Positions 24,456-31,641 of a stretch of DNA of 64,000 bases are shown piece by piece. Origin of the DNA: Bradyrhizobium sp. CIAT3101 (GTDB taxonomy: Bacteria; Pseudomonadota; Alphaproteobacteria; Rhizobiales; Xanthobacteraceae). Each line of letters opens with the position of its first letter. Position 1 is the first letter of the stretch. Made by a program: the position numbers and the translations under genes. The notes beneath the pieces were generated by a model, which saw nothing but the letters and a program-made list of their open reading frames with translations, was not told where the DNA came from and made no database searches. The stretch lies in the NCBI RefSeq assembly GCF_029714945.1, contig NZ_CP121634.1, positions 2,625,001-2,689,000 of the forward strand, in the 5' to 3' direction.

Positions 24456-26108
24456 GTGAATAGACCTGCTCGGGTCAGCACCCAATCGACATCGTCCGAG
24501 TCCGCGCATGGCATGGCCTTGCTGCGCGATCCCTTGCTCAATAAAGGCACAGCCTTCACGGAAGCGGAGCGCGATGCACTCGGCTTGCGCGGCCTGTTGC
24601 CGGCTTGTGTCCTGACGATGGAGACGCAGGCCGAGCGCGTGCTGACCAATCTGCGCACGCTGCCGACCGACCTCGAAAAATTCGTCGCGCTGAACGCGCT
24701 GCATGACCGCAATGAAGCGCTGTTCTTCCGCGTCGTCGTCGACAATATCGACGAGATCCAGCCGATCATCTATACGCCGACGGTCGGGCTCGCCTGCCAG
24801 AAATACGGCCTGATCTACCAGCGGCCGCGCGGCATGTTCATCTCCTCGCGCGATCGCGGCCAGATCGCGGACATCCTGAAGAACTGGCCCAATCCCGCAA
24901 AGCTCATCGTCGTCACCGACGGCGAACGGATTCTTGGCCTCGGCGATCTCGGCGCCAACGGCATGGGCATTCCGGTCGGAAAGCTCTCGCTCTATTCGGC
25001 CTGTGCCGGTGTGCATCCCGAGCACTGCCTGCCGATCGTGCTCGACGTCGGCACCAACAACGAGGAGCTCCTGAGCGATCCCTACTATCTGGGTCTGCGC
25101 GAACGGCGGCTGACCGGCGAGGCCTATGACAGCTTCGTCGACGAGTTCATGACGGCCGCGCGAAAGACGTTTCCCGACGTGCTGATCCAGTTCGAGGATT
25201 TCGCCAACCATTCCGCGTTCAAGCTGCTGCACAAATACCGCGACGAAGCCTGCGTCTTCAACGACGACATTCAGGGCACCGCAGCGGTCGCACTTGCCGG
25301 CCTGTTCTCGGCGCTGCGTGTCAGCGGCGGCAAGCTGCGGGATCAGCGCATCCTGTTCCTTGGCGCCGGCGAGGCAGCGACCGGTATCGCCGACCTCGTC
25401 GTCTCCGCCATGATGGCGGAGGGCGCAACGGAGGCCGAGGCGCTGCGGCGCAACTGGCTGGTGGATTCCCGCGGCCTCGTCGTCGGCGCCCGTGAGGGCC
25501 TGCACGGCCACAAGCTCCGTTATGCCCACAAGGATCAGGCGCCGATCGCCGACTTCCTCACCGCGATCAAGACGCTGAAGCCGACGGCGATCATCGGCGT
25601 TGCCGCGGTGGGTGGTGCCTTCACGCCCGAGGTGCTCAAGGCGATGGCCGAGCTCAACGAACAGCCGATCGTGTTCGCGCTGTCCAACCCGACCTCGAAG
25701 GCCGAGTGCTCGGCCGAGGATGCCTATCGCTACACCGGCGGCCGCGCGCTGTTCGCCTGCGGCAGTCCCTACGATCCGGTCAAGCTCAACGGCCGCACCT
25801 TCGTGCCGCGCCAGGGCAACAACTCCTACATCTTCCCCGGCGTCGGCCTCGGCGTCATCGCCAGCCGCTCACGGCTCGTGACCGACGAGATGTTCATGGC
25901 GGCCGCTCATACGCTCGCCAATTGCGTCGGCAAGGAGGATCTGGATCAGGGCAGCCTCTATCCCGCGCTGCCCCGCATCCGCGAGGTCTCGGCCCGTATC
26001 GCGGCCGCTGTCGCCGATGTCGCCTATCAGCGCGGGCTCGCCGACGGACCCCCGCCCAACGACGTGAAGGGCCTGGTCCAGTCGCAGATGTACGAGCCGA
26101 AGTACTGA
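24456..26108 (+). CDS. maeA: NAD-dependent malic enzyme
   Basis: The protein has 550 residues from GTG 24456, which has GGGGGA close upstream; an in-frame ATG at 24513 would also give a complete enzyme. Motifs: TMETQAERVLTNLR, YTPTVGLACQKYG (catalytic Tyr), GERILGLGDLGANGMG, EDFANHSAFKLL, FNDDIQGTAAVALAG (metal-binding Asp-Asp), LFLGAGEAATGIADL (NAD site) and FALSNPTSKAECSAEDAY. The length fits the MaeA/SfcA single-domain type rather than the MaeB type fused to phosphotransacetylase. It decarboxylates malate to pyruvate during growth on dicarboxylates, and in rhizobia NAD-malic enzyme is important in bacteroids. Confidence 0.93.
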   Translation: MNRPARVSTQSTSSESAHGMALLRDPLLNKGTAFTEAERDALGLRGLLPACVLTMETQAERVLTNLRTLPTDLEKFVALNALHDRNEALFFRVVVDNIDEIQPIIYTPTVGLACQKYGLIYQRPRGMFISSRDRGQIADILKNWPNPAKLIVVTDGERILGLGDLGANGMGIPVGKLSLYSACAGVHPEHCLPIVLDVGTNNEELLSDPYYLGLRERRLTGEAYDSFVDEFMTAARKTFPDVLIQFEDFANHSAFKLLHKYRDEACVFNDDIQGTAAVALAGLFSALRVSGGKLRDQRILFLGAGEAATGIADLVVSAMMAEGATEAEALRRNWLVDSRGLVVGAREGLHGHKLRYAHKDQAPIADFLTAIKTLKPTAIIGVAAVGGAFTPEVLKAMAELNEQPIVFALSNPTSKAECSAEDAYRYTGGRALFACGSPYDPVKLNGRTFVPRQGNNSYIFPGVGLGVIASRSRLVTDEMFMAAAHTLANCVGKEDLDQGSLYPALPRIREVSARIAAAVADVAYQRGLADGPPPNDVKGLVQSQMYEPKY

Positions 26109-26130
26109 GTGAGTCTGCCGGGAGAGTTCG

Positions 26131-26256
26131 GCCTGCATGGTTCGAGACGCCCGCTTTGGCGGGCTCCTCACCATGAGGGGCTGATATCTCGCCGCAAACG
26201 CGACCTCATCCTGAGGGCCCGCCGGAGGCGGGCGTCTCGAAGGATGGGCCGCAGGC
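26131..26256. repeat. Palindromic repeat element (unit A, copy 2)
   Basis: The outer arms GCCTGCATGGTTCGAGACGC and GCGTCTCGAAGGATGGGCCGCAGGC pair imperfectly. Inside are GCCCGC-type hairpins and the CTCCTCACCATGAGG and CCTCATCCTGAGG ends typical of this family. It lies 23 bases after the malic-enzyme stop. Confidence 0.85.
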
Positions 26257-26276
26257 AGTCTGCCGCCACGTTCTTC

Positions 26277-26351
26277 CGCATATGCGACAGCCTCGTTGGC
26301 GATTCCGGTTCCGCTGGAATCGCAATTGTTTGCCGTCGCCATATGTGCGAC
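26277..26351. promoter_or_regulatory. Two related dyads upstream of the BlaI-like gene
   Basis: CGCATATGCG (26277-26286, perfect 10-bp palindrome) and GTCGCCATATGTGCGAC (26335-26351, 5-bp arms around an ATATG core) are 58-65 bp apart. Both share CGC/ATATG/GCGAC. BlaI-type repressors bind two dyads in their own promoter, so these are the best candidates here; they do not match the classic TACA/TGTA BlaI box. Confidence 0.35.
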
Positions 26352-26395
26352 GCTGCGTAGCATTACAAGAAACTCAAGCCGCTAGGTAAGCCACC

Positions 26396-26788
26396 ATGGA
26401 CGATCGTTTGCCCGACCTGGGCGATCTCGAGCACGAGGTCATGCAATTGGTATGGGCCCATGGGCCGGTCACGGCCGAAATCGTGCGCGAGCGGCTATCG
26501 CGACGCCTGAAGGAATCGACGGTGCGGACGGTGCTGCGCCGGCTGGAGGAAAAGGGCTATGCTCGCCACACCGTGGACGGGCGCACCTATGTCTACCACG
26601 CCGCCGAGGAGCGGGCCCGCGTTGCGGCCAAGGCGGTGCAGCGGATCGTCGACTGGTTCTGCAACGGCTCGATGGAGGAGGTCCTCGTCGGCATGGTGGA
26701 CAATGCGATGCTCGACCAGCAACAATTGCGTGCGCTGGCCGACCAGGTGGCCAAGGCGAAGAAGGCGAGGGGAGTGAAGAAAGAATGA
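26396..26788 (+). CDS. BlaI/MecI/CopY-family transcriptional repressor
   Basis: The protein has 130 residues. The winged helix-turn-helix covers residues 5-75: LGDLEHEVMQLVWAHGPVTA, then ESTVRTVLRRLEEKGYARH and the wing GRTYVYHAA. The C-terminal helices would dimerise. In the family the repressor is cleaved after activation of its membrane peptidase partner. The partner gene starts on the last codons (ATGA overlap), so the two make a classical regulator-sensor operon. The target regulon is unknown; no beta-lactamase gene is adjacent. Confidence 0.92.
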   Translation: MDDRLPDLGDLEHEVMQLVWAHGPVTAEIVRERLSRRLKESTVRTVLRRLEEKGYARHTVDGRTYVYHAAEERARVAAKAVQRIVDWFCNGSMEEVLVGMVDNAMLDQQQLRALADQVAKAKKARGVKKE

Positions 26789-29304
26789 TCGCGGCTCTGG
26801 CTGAGGCGGCGTTACGCTCCTTCGCGCTGGGAGGCGTCGTCTGGATCGGTCTCATCCTGTTTCGTGTCCGCAATCCGCACGTCCACATGACGGCGTGGGT
26901 GGTCGTGCTGCTGGCATCGCTGGCGATGCCGTTCGTGATGCACTGGCCGACGCTCACCATCGACCGGATGCCCTTGTCCATGCCGGTGCCGGACGACACC
27001 TGGCCGACCGACTTCGCGATGCTGGAGCGGCCGCAGCCGACCCTGCCGATCGCGCCCGCTGGGGCCATCGCGCCGATGGTGAAGCGAGGCATCGCGATCG
27101 ACTGGTGGATGGTCGCAACCGTCGCCTATGCCTGCGTCGCCGGCCTGCTGCTGCTGCGGCTGGCCATCGGCCTCTGCCTGACCTGGCGCATGGCGCGCGC
27201 GGCGAAGCCGGTCAAAAGCCGCGAGATGATCGATGCCGATGTGCGCGTCAGCCGCGACGTCGGCGGCCCCGTCACCTTCGGCTCGACCATCCTGGTGCCG
27301 CCGCAGTTTTTCAGCTGGGACGCGAAGAAGCGCCTCGCGGTGCTCGCCCATGAGGGCGCGCATGTCGCCAATGGCGATTTCTACGTCCTCCTGCTCGCCT
27401 CGCTCAACCGCGCGGTGTTCTGGTTCAGCCCGTTCTCATGGTGGCAGCTGGCGCGGCTGGCCGAGCTTGCCGAGATCATCAGCGATGCCCGGGCGATCGA
27501 GATGATCGACGACCGGCTGTCCTACGCGGAAATCCTGCTCGACGTCGCGTCCTCCGTGAAGCCGCGGCCGATGGAGCTTGCGATGGCGCAGGTGTCGACC
27601 GTGCGGGCGCGGATCGAGCGCATCATCGCGGCCGCCGCGCTGCCCGTGGCGGTCGGCTGGCGCAAGCGGCTGTGGATCGCGGCCGCGATCGTGCCGGTGG
27701 TGATCGTGTCGGCCGGCATGATCGCCTATCGCACGCCGGATCCCGTGCCCGCCGGCGCGGATCTCGGCGATGTGCCGGCGCAGCATTACCGTCCGTTCGT
27801 CAATTTCTACGCGATGGGCCCGGCCTCGGTGTTCGCCGTCTTCCGCGAGGGCGACGACATCTACGGGCAGCTCACCGGGCAACGCAGGCTGCGCCTGACC
27901 GTCGCCAGCGACGGCACGGCGTCCTATGCGGCGACGTTCGGCGAGATCACGTTCCCGATCGACGCGGAGCGCCGCTCGTCCGAGTTGACGCTGCGCATGA
28001 ACGGCCGCGACGTGCGCGCCGTTCGCGTTGCCGAGATGCCGGCGCCGGCGACCGATCCGGTGTCGCTCGATCAATATGTCGGCTGGTACAAGGTTGCGCC
28101 GAACCGCGTGCTCACCGTGCGGCGCGATGGCGATATGCTGCAGGTGCAGGAGACCGGGCAGGGTCGATCGAAGATTCTCGCCGAAGGCGCCGATGCCTTT
28201 TCGCTCCACGGCGATCATCTCCTGATCTTCCTGCGCGATGATGCGGCCAACGTGGCGCGTGTGCTGGTCCAGAACGCCACCTCCGGCGCCCGCCTCGCGC
28301 AGCGGATCGATGCGGCGCAGGCCCAGGCGATCGAGGCCGAGTTCGCGCGCCGCCTCGCGGAAGTGCCTGACAGGTTCAGGGAACAGATTCCGGCTGCGGG
28401 CAGCAAGGAAGTGATCCTCAGGGGGATCGAGGATGTGCGCGCCGGCACGCCGAACTACGATCGGATGAGCGCGCCGCTCGCCGCCAGCATCCATCGTCGG
28501 CTCGACGAATTGCGCGCGACCTTCGCGGCGCTCGGTGCGGTCGAGTCGATCTTCTTCCGCGGCGTCGGGCCCGGCGGCTACGACATCTATGGCGCCAAGT
28601 TCGCGAACGGCACGGCGGAATTCCGCGTGATGCTCGAGCCCGACGGCAAGGCCGGCGACGTGATCTTCCGGCCCGACGGCAATGACGAGCTCGGCGGTAT
28701 CGTCTCCTGCTCCGAGGAAGCGAATGTGCGCGGCCGCGCCGGCACCTCGCCGATCAGGATCATGCTCTACAACGAGACGGAGGACGATATTCAGGTCTTC
28801 AATCTCGGTGCGGATGGCGAGCGCAAGGCGCAGAGCGTCGTCAGGTCGGACATGACCTGGGTCGCGCTGACCACCGTGAACAATCCATGGGTCATTGCCG
28901 ACAAGTCGGGCAAGTGCATGGAGATCGTGGTGCCGGGCCGGCAGACGCGCTTCCACAATGTCGAGGCCTCGAACGTCCTGGCACGGCCGGGCCGCGCATC
29001 GCGTCGCGCCGTCCCGATCGCCAATGGCGAGGCGATGCTGCGGCAATATATCGAGGGCATCGGCAAGGGGCAGCCGGACTACGACCACATGACGACCGAG
29101 GTCGCCAACATCACGCGTGCGCAGCTTCCGTTCGACCAGGCCATCGTGGCGCGGCTCGGGGCGTTGCGCGCGGTCTCGTTCCGCGGCGTCACCGCGCTCG
29201 ACAGCGACATCTATGTCGCCCAGTTCGCCAATGGCTCGGCGGAATGGCGCATCGGCATCAGGAACGGAACGATCACCAAGATCGCGTTGGGGCCGAATTT
29301 CTAG
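26785..29304 (+). CDS. BlaR1-like M56 metallopeptidase sensor with novel C-terminal half (repeat / VHL-beta-like / repeat)
   Basis: The protein has 839 residues. Membrane helices lie at about 5-25, 36-54, 106-130 and, after the peptidase, 295-313. The cytoplasmic M56 zinc motif is AHEGAH (HEGAH at 189-193), with Glu230 as likely third ligand in AELAEIISDARAI. BlaR1 and MecR1 end in a penicillin-binding domain; this protein has none. Instead residues 335-500 form beta-rich segments including VSLDQYVGWYKVAPN (DUF3471-like). About 85 residues then occur twice (540-625 and 748-838; compare YDIYGAKFANGTAEFRV with SDIYVAQFANGSAEWRI). Between the copies, about 643-725 resembles a VHL beta domain (LYNETEDDIQVF, NNPWVIADKSGKCMEIVVPG). 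The inducing ligand is unknown. Confidence 0.85.
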   Translation: MIAALAEAALRSFALGGVVWIGLILFRVRNPHVHMTAWVVVLLASLAMPFVMHWPTLTIDRMPLSMPVPDDTWPTDFAMLERPQPTLPIAPAGAIAPMVKRGIAIDWWMVATVAYACVAGLLLLRLAIGLCLTWRMARAAKPVKSREMIDADVRVSRDVGGPVTFGSTILVPPQFFSWDAKKRLAVLAHEGAHVANGDFYVLLLASLNRAVFWFSPFSWWQLARLAELAEIISDARAIEMIDDRLSYAEILLDVASSVKPRPMELAMAQVSTVRARIERIIAAAALPVAVGWRKRLWIAAAIVPVVIVSAGMIAYRTPDPVPAGADLGDVPAQHYRPFVNFYAMGPASVFAVFREGDDIYGQLTGQRRLRLTVASDGTASYAATFGEITFPIDAERRSSELTLRMNGRDVRAVRVAEMPAPATDPVSLDQYVGWYKVAPNRVLTVRRDGDMLQVQETGQGRSKILAEGADAFSLHGDHLLIFLRDDAANVARVLVQNATSGARLAQRIDAAQAQAIEAEFARRLAEVPDRFREQIPAAGSKEVILRGIEDVRAGTPNYDRMSAPLAASIHRRLDELRATFAALGAVESIFFRGVGPGGYDIYGAKFANGTAEFRVMLEPDGKAGDVIFRPDGNDELGGIVSCSEEANVRGRAGTSPIRIMLYNETEDDIQVFNLGADGERKAQSVVRSDMTWVALTTVNNPWVIADKSGKCMEIVVPGRQTRFHNVEASNVLARPGRASRRAVPIANGEAMLRQYIEGIGKGQPDYDHMTTEVANITRAQLPFDQAIVARLGALRAVSFRGVTALDSDIYVAQFANGSAEWRIGIRNGTITKIALGPNF

Positions 29305-29444
29305 CGGCGCGCCGGGACGGCGGCGCGATCGCGTCAATCGCGGCTTGCGCGTGGCCGCGGCGATCGCTACGGTATGTAACATTACGTTAGGTAGCCGGCC
29401 GCGGGCCCGGAATTCGGCGCGGCCCTCGCAAGCTGACCGGGTTC

Positions 29445-29612
29445 ATGATGTGCATGCTGACGCAACGGGAGCTCGACTTTCTCGCCAGCCTGAAAACCGG
29501 CTGGCGGCTGCTCTATCGGCGTGAACTGATGCGGCTCGTCACCGGCGAGGTCGAGCGCGGCGAGGCGCGGCCGGAGACGCACCCGATCGTCTGGCGCGTC
29601 GTATCGAACTAG
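29445..29612 (+). CDS. Small hypothetical protein (55 residues)
   Basis: ATGATG at 29445 opens a 55-residue frame (second codon also ATG, third Met at residue 4) with good high-GC third positions, ending in TAG. The core TQRELDFLASLKTGWRLLYRR looks amphipathic-helical, and the end is charged. No family is recognised and there is no strong ribosome binding site. A dyad TAAC-N5-GTTA about 60 bases upstream could be regulatory. Codon usage is the main support. Confidence 0.45.
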   Translation: MMCMLTQRELDFLASLKTGWRLLYRRELMRLVTGEVERGEARPETHPIVWRVVSN

Positions 29613-29760
29613 TTCCCCGCTCATCTGTACCGATTCAGGACAACTGTGGTGGAATCATCACAGCCGGCGCGAAACGTTGGTGGCCGCAAGGCCGCTTTTG
29701 TTCAGCCAAGGTTCTGCCCTCATTGCCCACCGAAACTCAGGGTTGTTCGGAGGGCGCATC

Positions 29761-30285
29761 ATGTCATGCATTGCAAGTGCCGAAACTGCCCGAATTTCGC
29801 TGGCAACCTCGAGCCGGTTGCTGCTCGCGATCATCGGCGCCGCCTCGCTCGCGGCGTGCGCGCAATCACCGGCCGGTCGGCAAAGAGCCGATCTCGCTCC
29901 CACCACAAGGCAGACCGCGATCGAGCGTCCGCACCGGGTCGCGGCGCTGCATCCGCGTCCGATCTACCGGCCGCATCGGTCTCATGACGTCGCGAGTGCG
30001 AAGCAGACGTCGTCGCATGGCGTTGCGAGCTTCTATTCGGATACCGAGACCGCGAGCGGCGAGAAGTTCGACAAGAACGAATTGACCGCGGCCCACCCGA
30101 CGCTGCCGTTCGGCACCAGGCTGCGCGTCACCGATGTCTCCTCCGGCCGCTTCGTGACCGTCCGTGTCAACGATCGCGGGCCGTTCGTCCGCGGCCGCGT
30201 GGTCGACATCTCGCCGTCCGCCGCCGAGGCGCTCGGCATGGTCGACAAGGGCCTCGCCAATGTCCGGCTCGACGTCGTGCAATAG
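29761..30285 (+). CDS. rlpA: RlpA-family septal-ring lytic transglycosylase-like lipoprotein
   Basis: The protein has 174 residues. The start at 29761 has CGGAGGGCG upstream. The signal peptide ends in a lipobox, SLAAC, so the mature protein is a lipoprotein. After an Arg/Pro/His-rich linker, the double-psi beta-barrel runs from about residue 88: GVASFYSDTETASGEKF, LPFGTRLRVTD, VTVRVNDRGPFVRGR and VVDISPSAAEALGM. RlpA enzymes cut denuded peptidoglycan at the septum. There is no C-terminal SPOR domain, so septal targeting is not through SPOR. A second, shorter RlpA-type protein is encoded at 50080. Confidence 0.9.
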   Translation: MSCIASAETARISLATSSRLLLAIIGAASLAACAQSPAGRQRADLAPTTRQTAIERPHRVAALHPRPIYRPHRSHDVASAKQTSSHGVASFYSDTETASGEKFDKNELTAAHPTLPFGTRLRVTDVSSGRFVTVRVNDRGPFVRGRVVDISPSAAEALGMVDKGLANVRLDVVQ

Positions 30286-30379
30286 AGCTTGATCCGCACA
30301 CGCTGCGCTTAACCGGCTGTTAGCTGCTCTCCCGCACCATGGGCGCCCGGCAATTCGGGGCTTTGGGGGGAGACGGCGC

Positions 30380-30532
30380 TTGAACACGATCCAGTATCTC
30401 GAAGATCAGGCTGCGCGCGCCGAGCGACTTGCCAAACGGATCACGGATACGCTGACGATCGAAAAGCTCCTGACCTTTGCCGGCGACCGCCGCCGCGAGA
30501 TCGAAGTCATCGCCGGCCGCCGGCGCGCCTGA
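30380..30532 (+). CDS. Small helical hypothetical protein (50 residues, TTG start)
   Basis: TTG at 30380 follows GGGGGGAGA with a 6-base gap. It encodes 50 residues, MNTIQYLEDQAARAERLAKR to EVIAGRRRA, entirely charged and likely one or two amphipathic helices. It has no cysteine and no membrane segment. The strong ribosome binding site and clean codon usage support it. No family is known to me, though similar short frames seem common in Bradyrhizobium. Confidence 0.6.
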   Translation: MNTIQYLEDQAARAERLAKRITDTLTIEKLLTFAGDRRREIEVIAGRRRA

Positions 30533-30581
30533 CGCCGTTTAGATCCATGCTCTGAACGCATCCGCCCTCGCTGCGGGCTGC

Positions 30582-30606
30582 GGAACTTCCTCTCCTCTCC
30601 GGCGTC
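30582..30606 (+). promoter_or_regulatory. Candidate EcfG-type general-stress promoter
   Basis: GGAAC at 30582 is followed after 16 bases by CGTC, close to the alphaproteobacterial EcfG consensus GGAAC-N16/17-CGTT (one mismatch). It ends 29 bases before the 28-codon gene at 30636, a suitable distance. Confidence 0.4.
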
Positions 30607-30635
30607 ATGTCAGCACAGACATGGAGGAGGAAGTC

Positions 30636-30722
30636 ATGGGCTTTGGACGAGGTGCACTGCTCTGGTTGCTTGGCGTGCCGCTGCCGGTCATTCTGCTGCT
30701 GGCAATCTTCTGGCACCACTAG
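30636..30722 (+). CDS. 28-residue single-pass membrane micropeptide
   Basis: The start has a very strong ribosome binding site (GAGGAGGAAG, 3 bases before ATG). The protein is MGFGRGALLWLLGVPLPVIL plus LLAIFWHH: one hydrophobic helix with a Pro kink and a C-terminal His pair. It is followed 20 bases later by a good terminator, and a possible stress promoter precedes it, so this is a complete monocistronic unit. I recall similar 27-29-residue proteins as widespread hypotheticals in Bradyrhizobium. The function is unknown; it is probably in the inner membrane. Confidence 0.78.
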   Translation: MGFGRGALLWLLGVPLPVILLLAIFWHH

Positions 30723-30742
30723 GGCTGTGATGCCGACACACG

Positions 30743-30769
30743 AAAAGCGCCGCGGAAGCGGCGTTTTTT
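30743..30769 (+). terminator. Rho-independent terminator
   Basis: CGCCGC-GGAA-GCGGCG stem-loop (6-bp stem, GNRA-like loop) with an A-run before and TTTTTT after. It terminates the 28-codon gene and possibly acts on the convergent gene ending at 30806. Confidence 0.85.
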
Positions 30770-30805
30770 GTTGGCTGCGATGATTGCGCGCGACGACAGT
30801 GCGCG

Positions 30806-31120
30806 TCAGCTATGGCTCTCGACGAAATCGCTGAGATAGTCGGGCAGCGTCACGCCGTCGATATCGCAGCGGGCCTGGATCTCATCGGCGATTTCGGTCG
30901 AGATGTCCTTCATCCAGTGCTCGAGCGTGTTGAACGAGATCACCTTGATCGGGTCGTTGAAGCAGCCGGCGACGAGTTCGCCGATGGTGGCTTCGAGATC
31001 GCTCCGCTCGATGCGGATCTCGGTCGCCTTGTCGAGGCGATCGATCACCACGAACAAGGTCTGGTCAGCGCCATAGGGCACGTCCGGGGATTTCACGCCA
31101 GCTTCAAGCATCTCAGACAC
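30806..31120 (-). CDS. Conserved hypothetical acidic protein (104 residues)
   Basis: The start is GTG at 31120, with an in-frame ATG three codons on (31111). The 104-residue chain is acidic: LFVVIDRLDKATEIRIERSD then ATIGELVAGCFNDPIKVISF and EHWMKDISTEIADEIQARCD. It is predicted soluble, mixed alpha/beta, with no signal peptide. No domain is recognised. Codon usage and length support a real gene. It is convergent with the 28-codon membrane protein. Confidence 0.65.
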   Translation of the reverse strand: MSEMLEAGVKSPDVPYGADQTLFVVIDRLDKATEIRIERSDLEATIGELVAGCFNDPIKVISFNTLEHWMKDISTEIADEIQARCDIDGVTLPDYLSDFVESHS

Positions 31121-31239
31121 TCACGCTTTTGGCTTCCGATCCCGGTTAACGGGAAAAACCGGAAGAAGGTTCCTGCGGAAATCACAGGACGCCAGCGAGA
31201 CGCTTGCCGTGAGCGTGCGGTATTGGAATGTTCGTGCGG

Positions 31240-31512
31240 TCAGAGAAATTCCCGCAGCCGCGACAGCTCCAGGACGTGCTCCGGCGAGAGGATGTCCGTG
31301 ACCAGCGGCGGCTGCGGCGCCGTGTGGATGTCATAGAGATGCCGGGTCGGCGCGGGCTTCTCCATGAAGGCCGAGATGCACTCGTCGAGCGTGCCTTCGC
31401 TCACCTGATAGGATACCCGGTCCGGCCGGCGCTGGTTTCCGAGCGAGGGCCATTTGTGCAGCACCGCGAGCGCGCTGAAATCGACCTTTGAATCAGCTGA
31501 TACGCCACCCAT
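31240..31512 (-). CDS. Conserved hypothetical protein (90 residues)
   Basis: The start at 31512 is preferred because GAGGCGAGGACG immediately precedes it; a longer frame to 31575 has no such site. The protein reads MGGVSADSKVDFSALAVLHK, then a charged middle and TDILSPEHVLELSRLREFL at the end. It is soluble, without cysteine or membrane segment. No family recognised. It shares orientation with the gene at 30806 but is separated from it by about 120 bases. Confidence 0.6.
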   Translation of the reverse strand: MGGVSADSKVDFSALAVLHKWPSLGNQRRPDRVSYQVSEGTLDECISAFMEKPAPTRHLYDIHTAPQPPLVTDILSPEHVLELSRLREFL

Positions 31513-31641
31513 CGTCCTCGCCTCACGCAAACAGGACCCCAACACACTCATCGGCGTGCTAGGGCCCATACGCATCGCTGCATCTCAATGCCACCCGCCG
31601 ACAACGCGGTGGCCGGGAAAAGGTTCCCGGCCGATGGCGTC

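Noticed and set aside
26452..26784. Longer start for the M56 protein
   Set aside because: The frame upstream of 26785 runs out of frame over the BlaI gene, and the ATG at 26785 is in a typical ATGA overlap with the correct membrane start.
27436..29382. 648-codon minus-strand frame opposite the M56 sensor
   Set aside because: Same shadow composition; the sense strand carries a coherent domain architecture and an ATGA-coupled start.
29376..29390. GTAACATTAC / TAAC-N5-GTTA dyad as a BlaI box
   Set aside because: It is 3' of the BlaI/M56 operon and not similar to the two dyads in front of the BlaI gene; it may belong to the 55-residue frame downstream, but support is thin.
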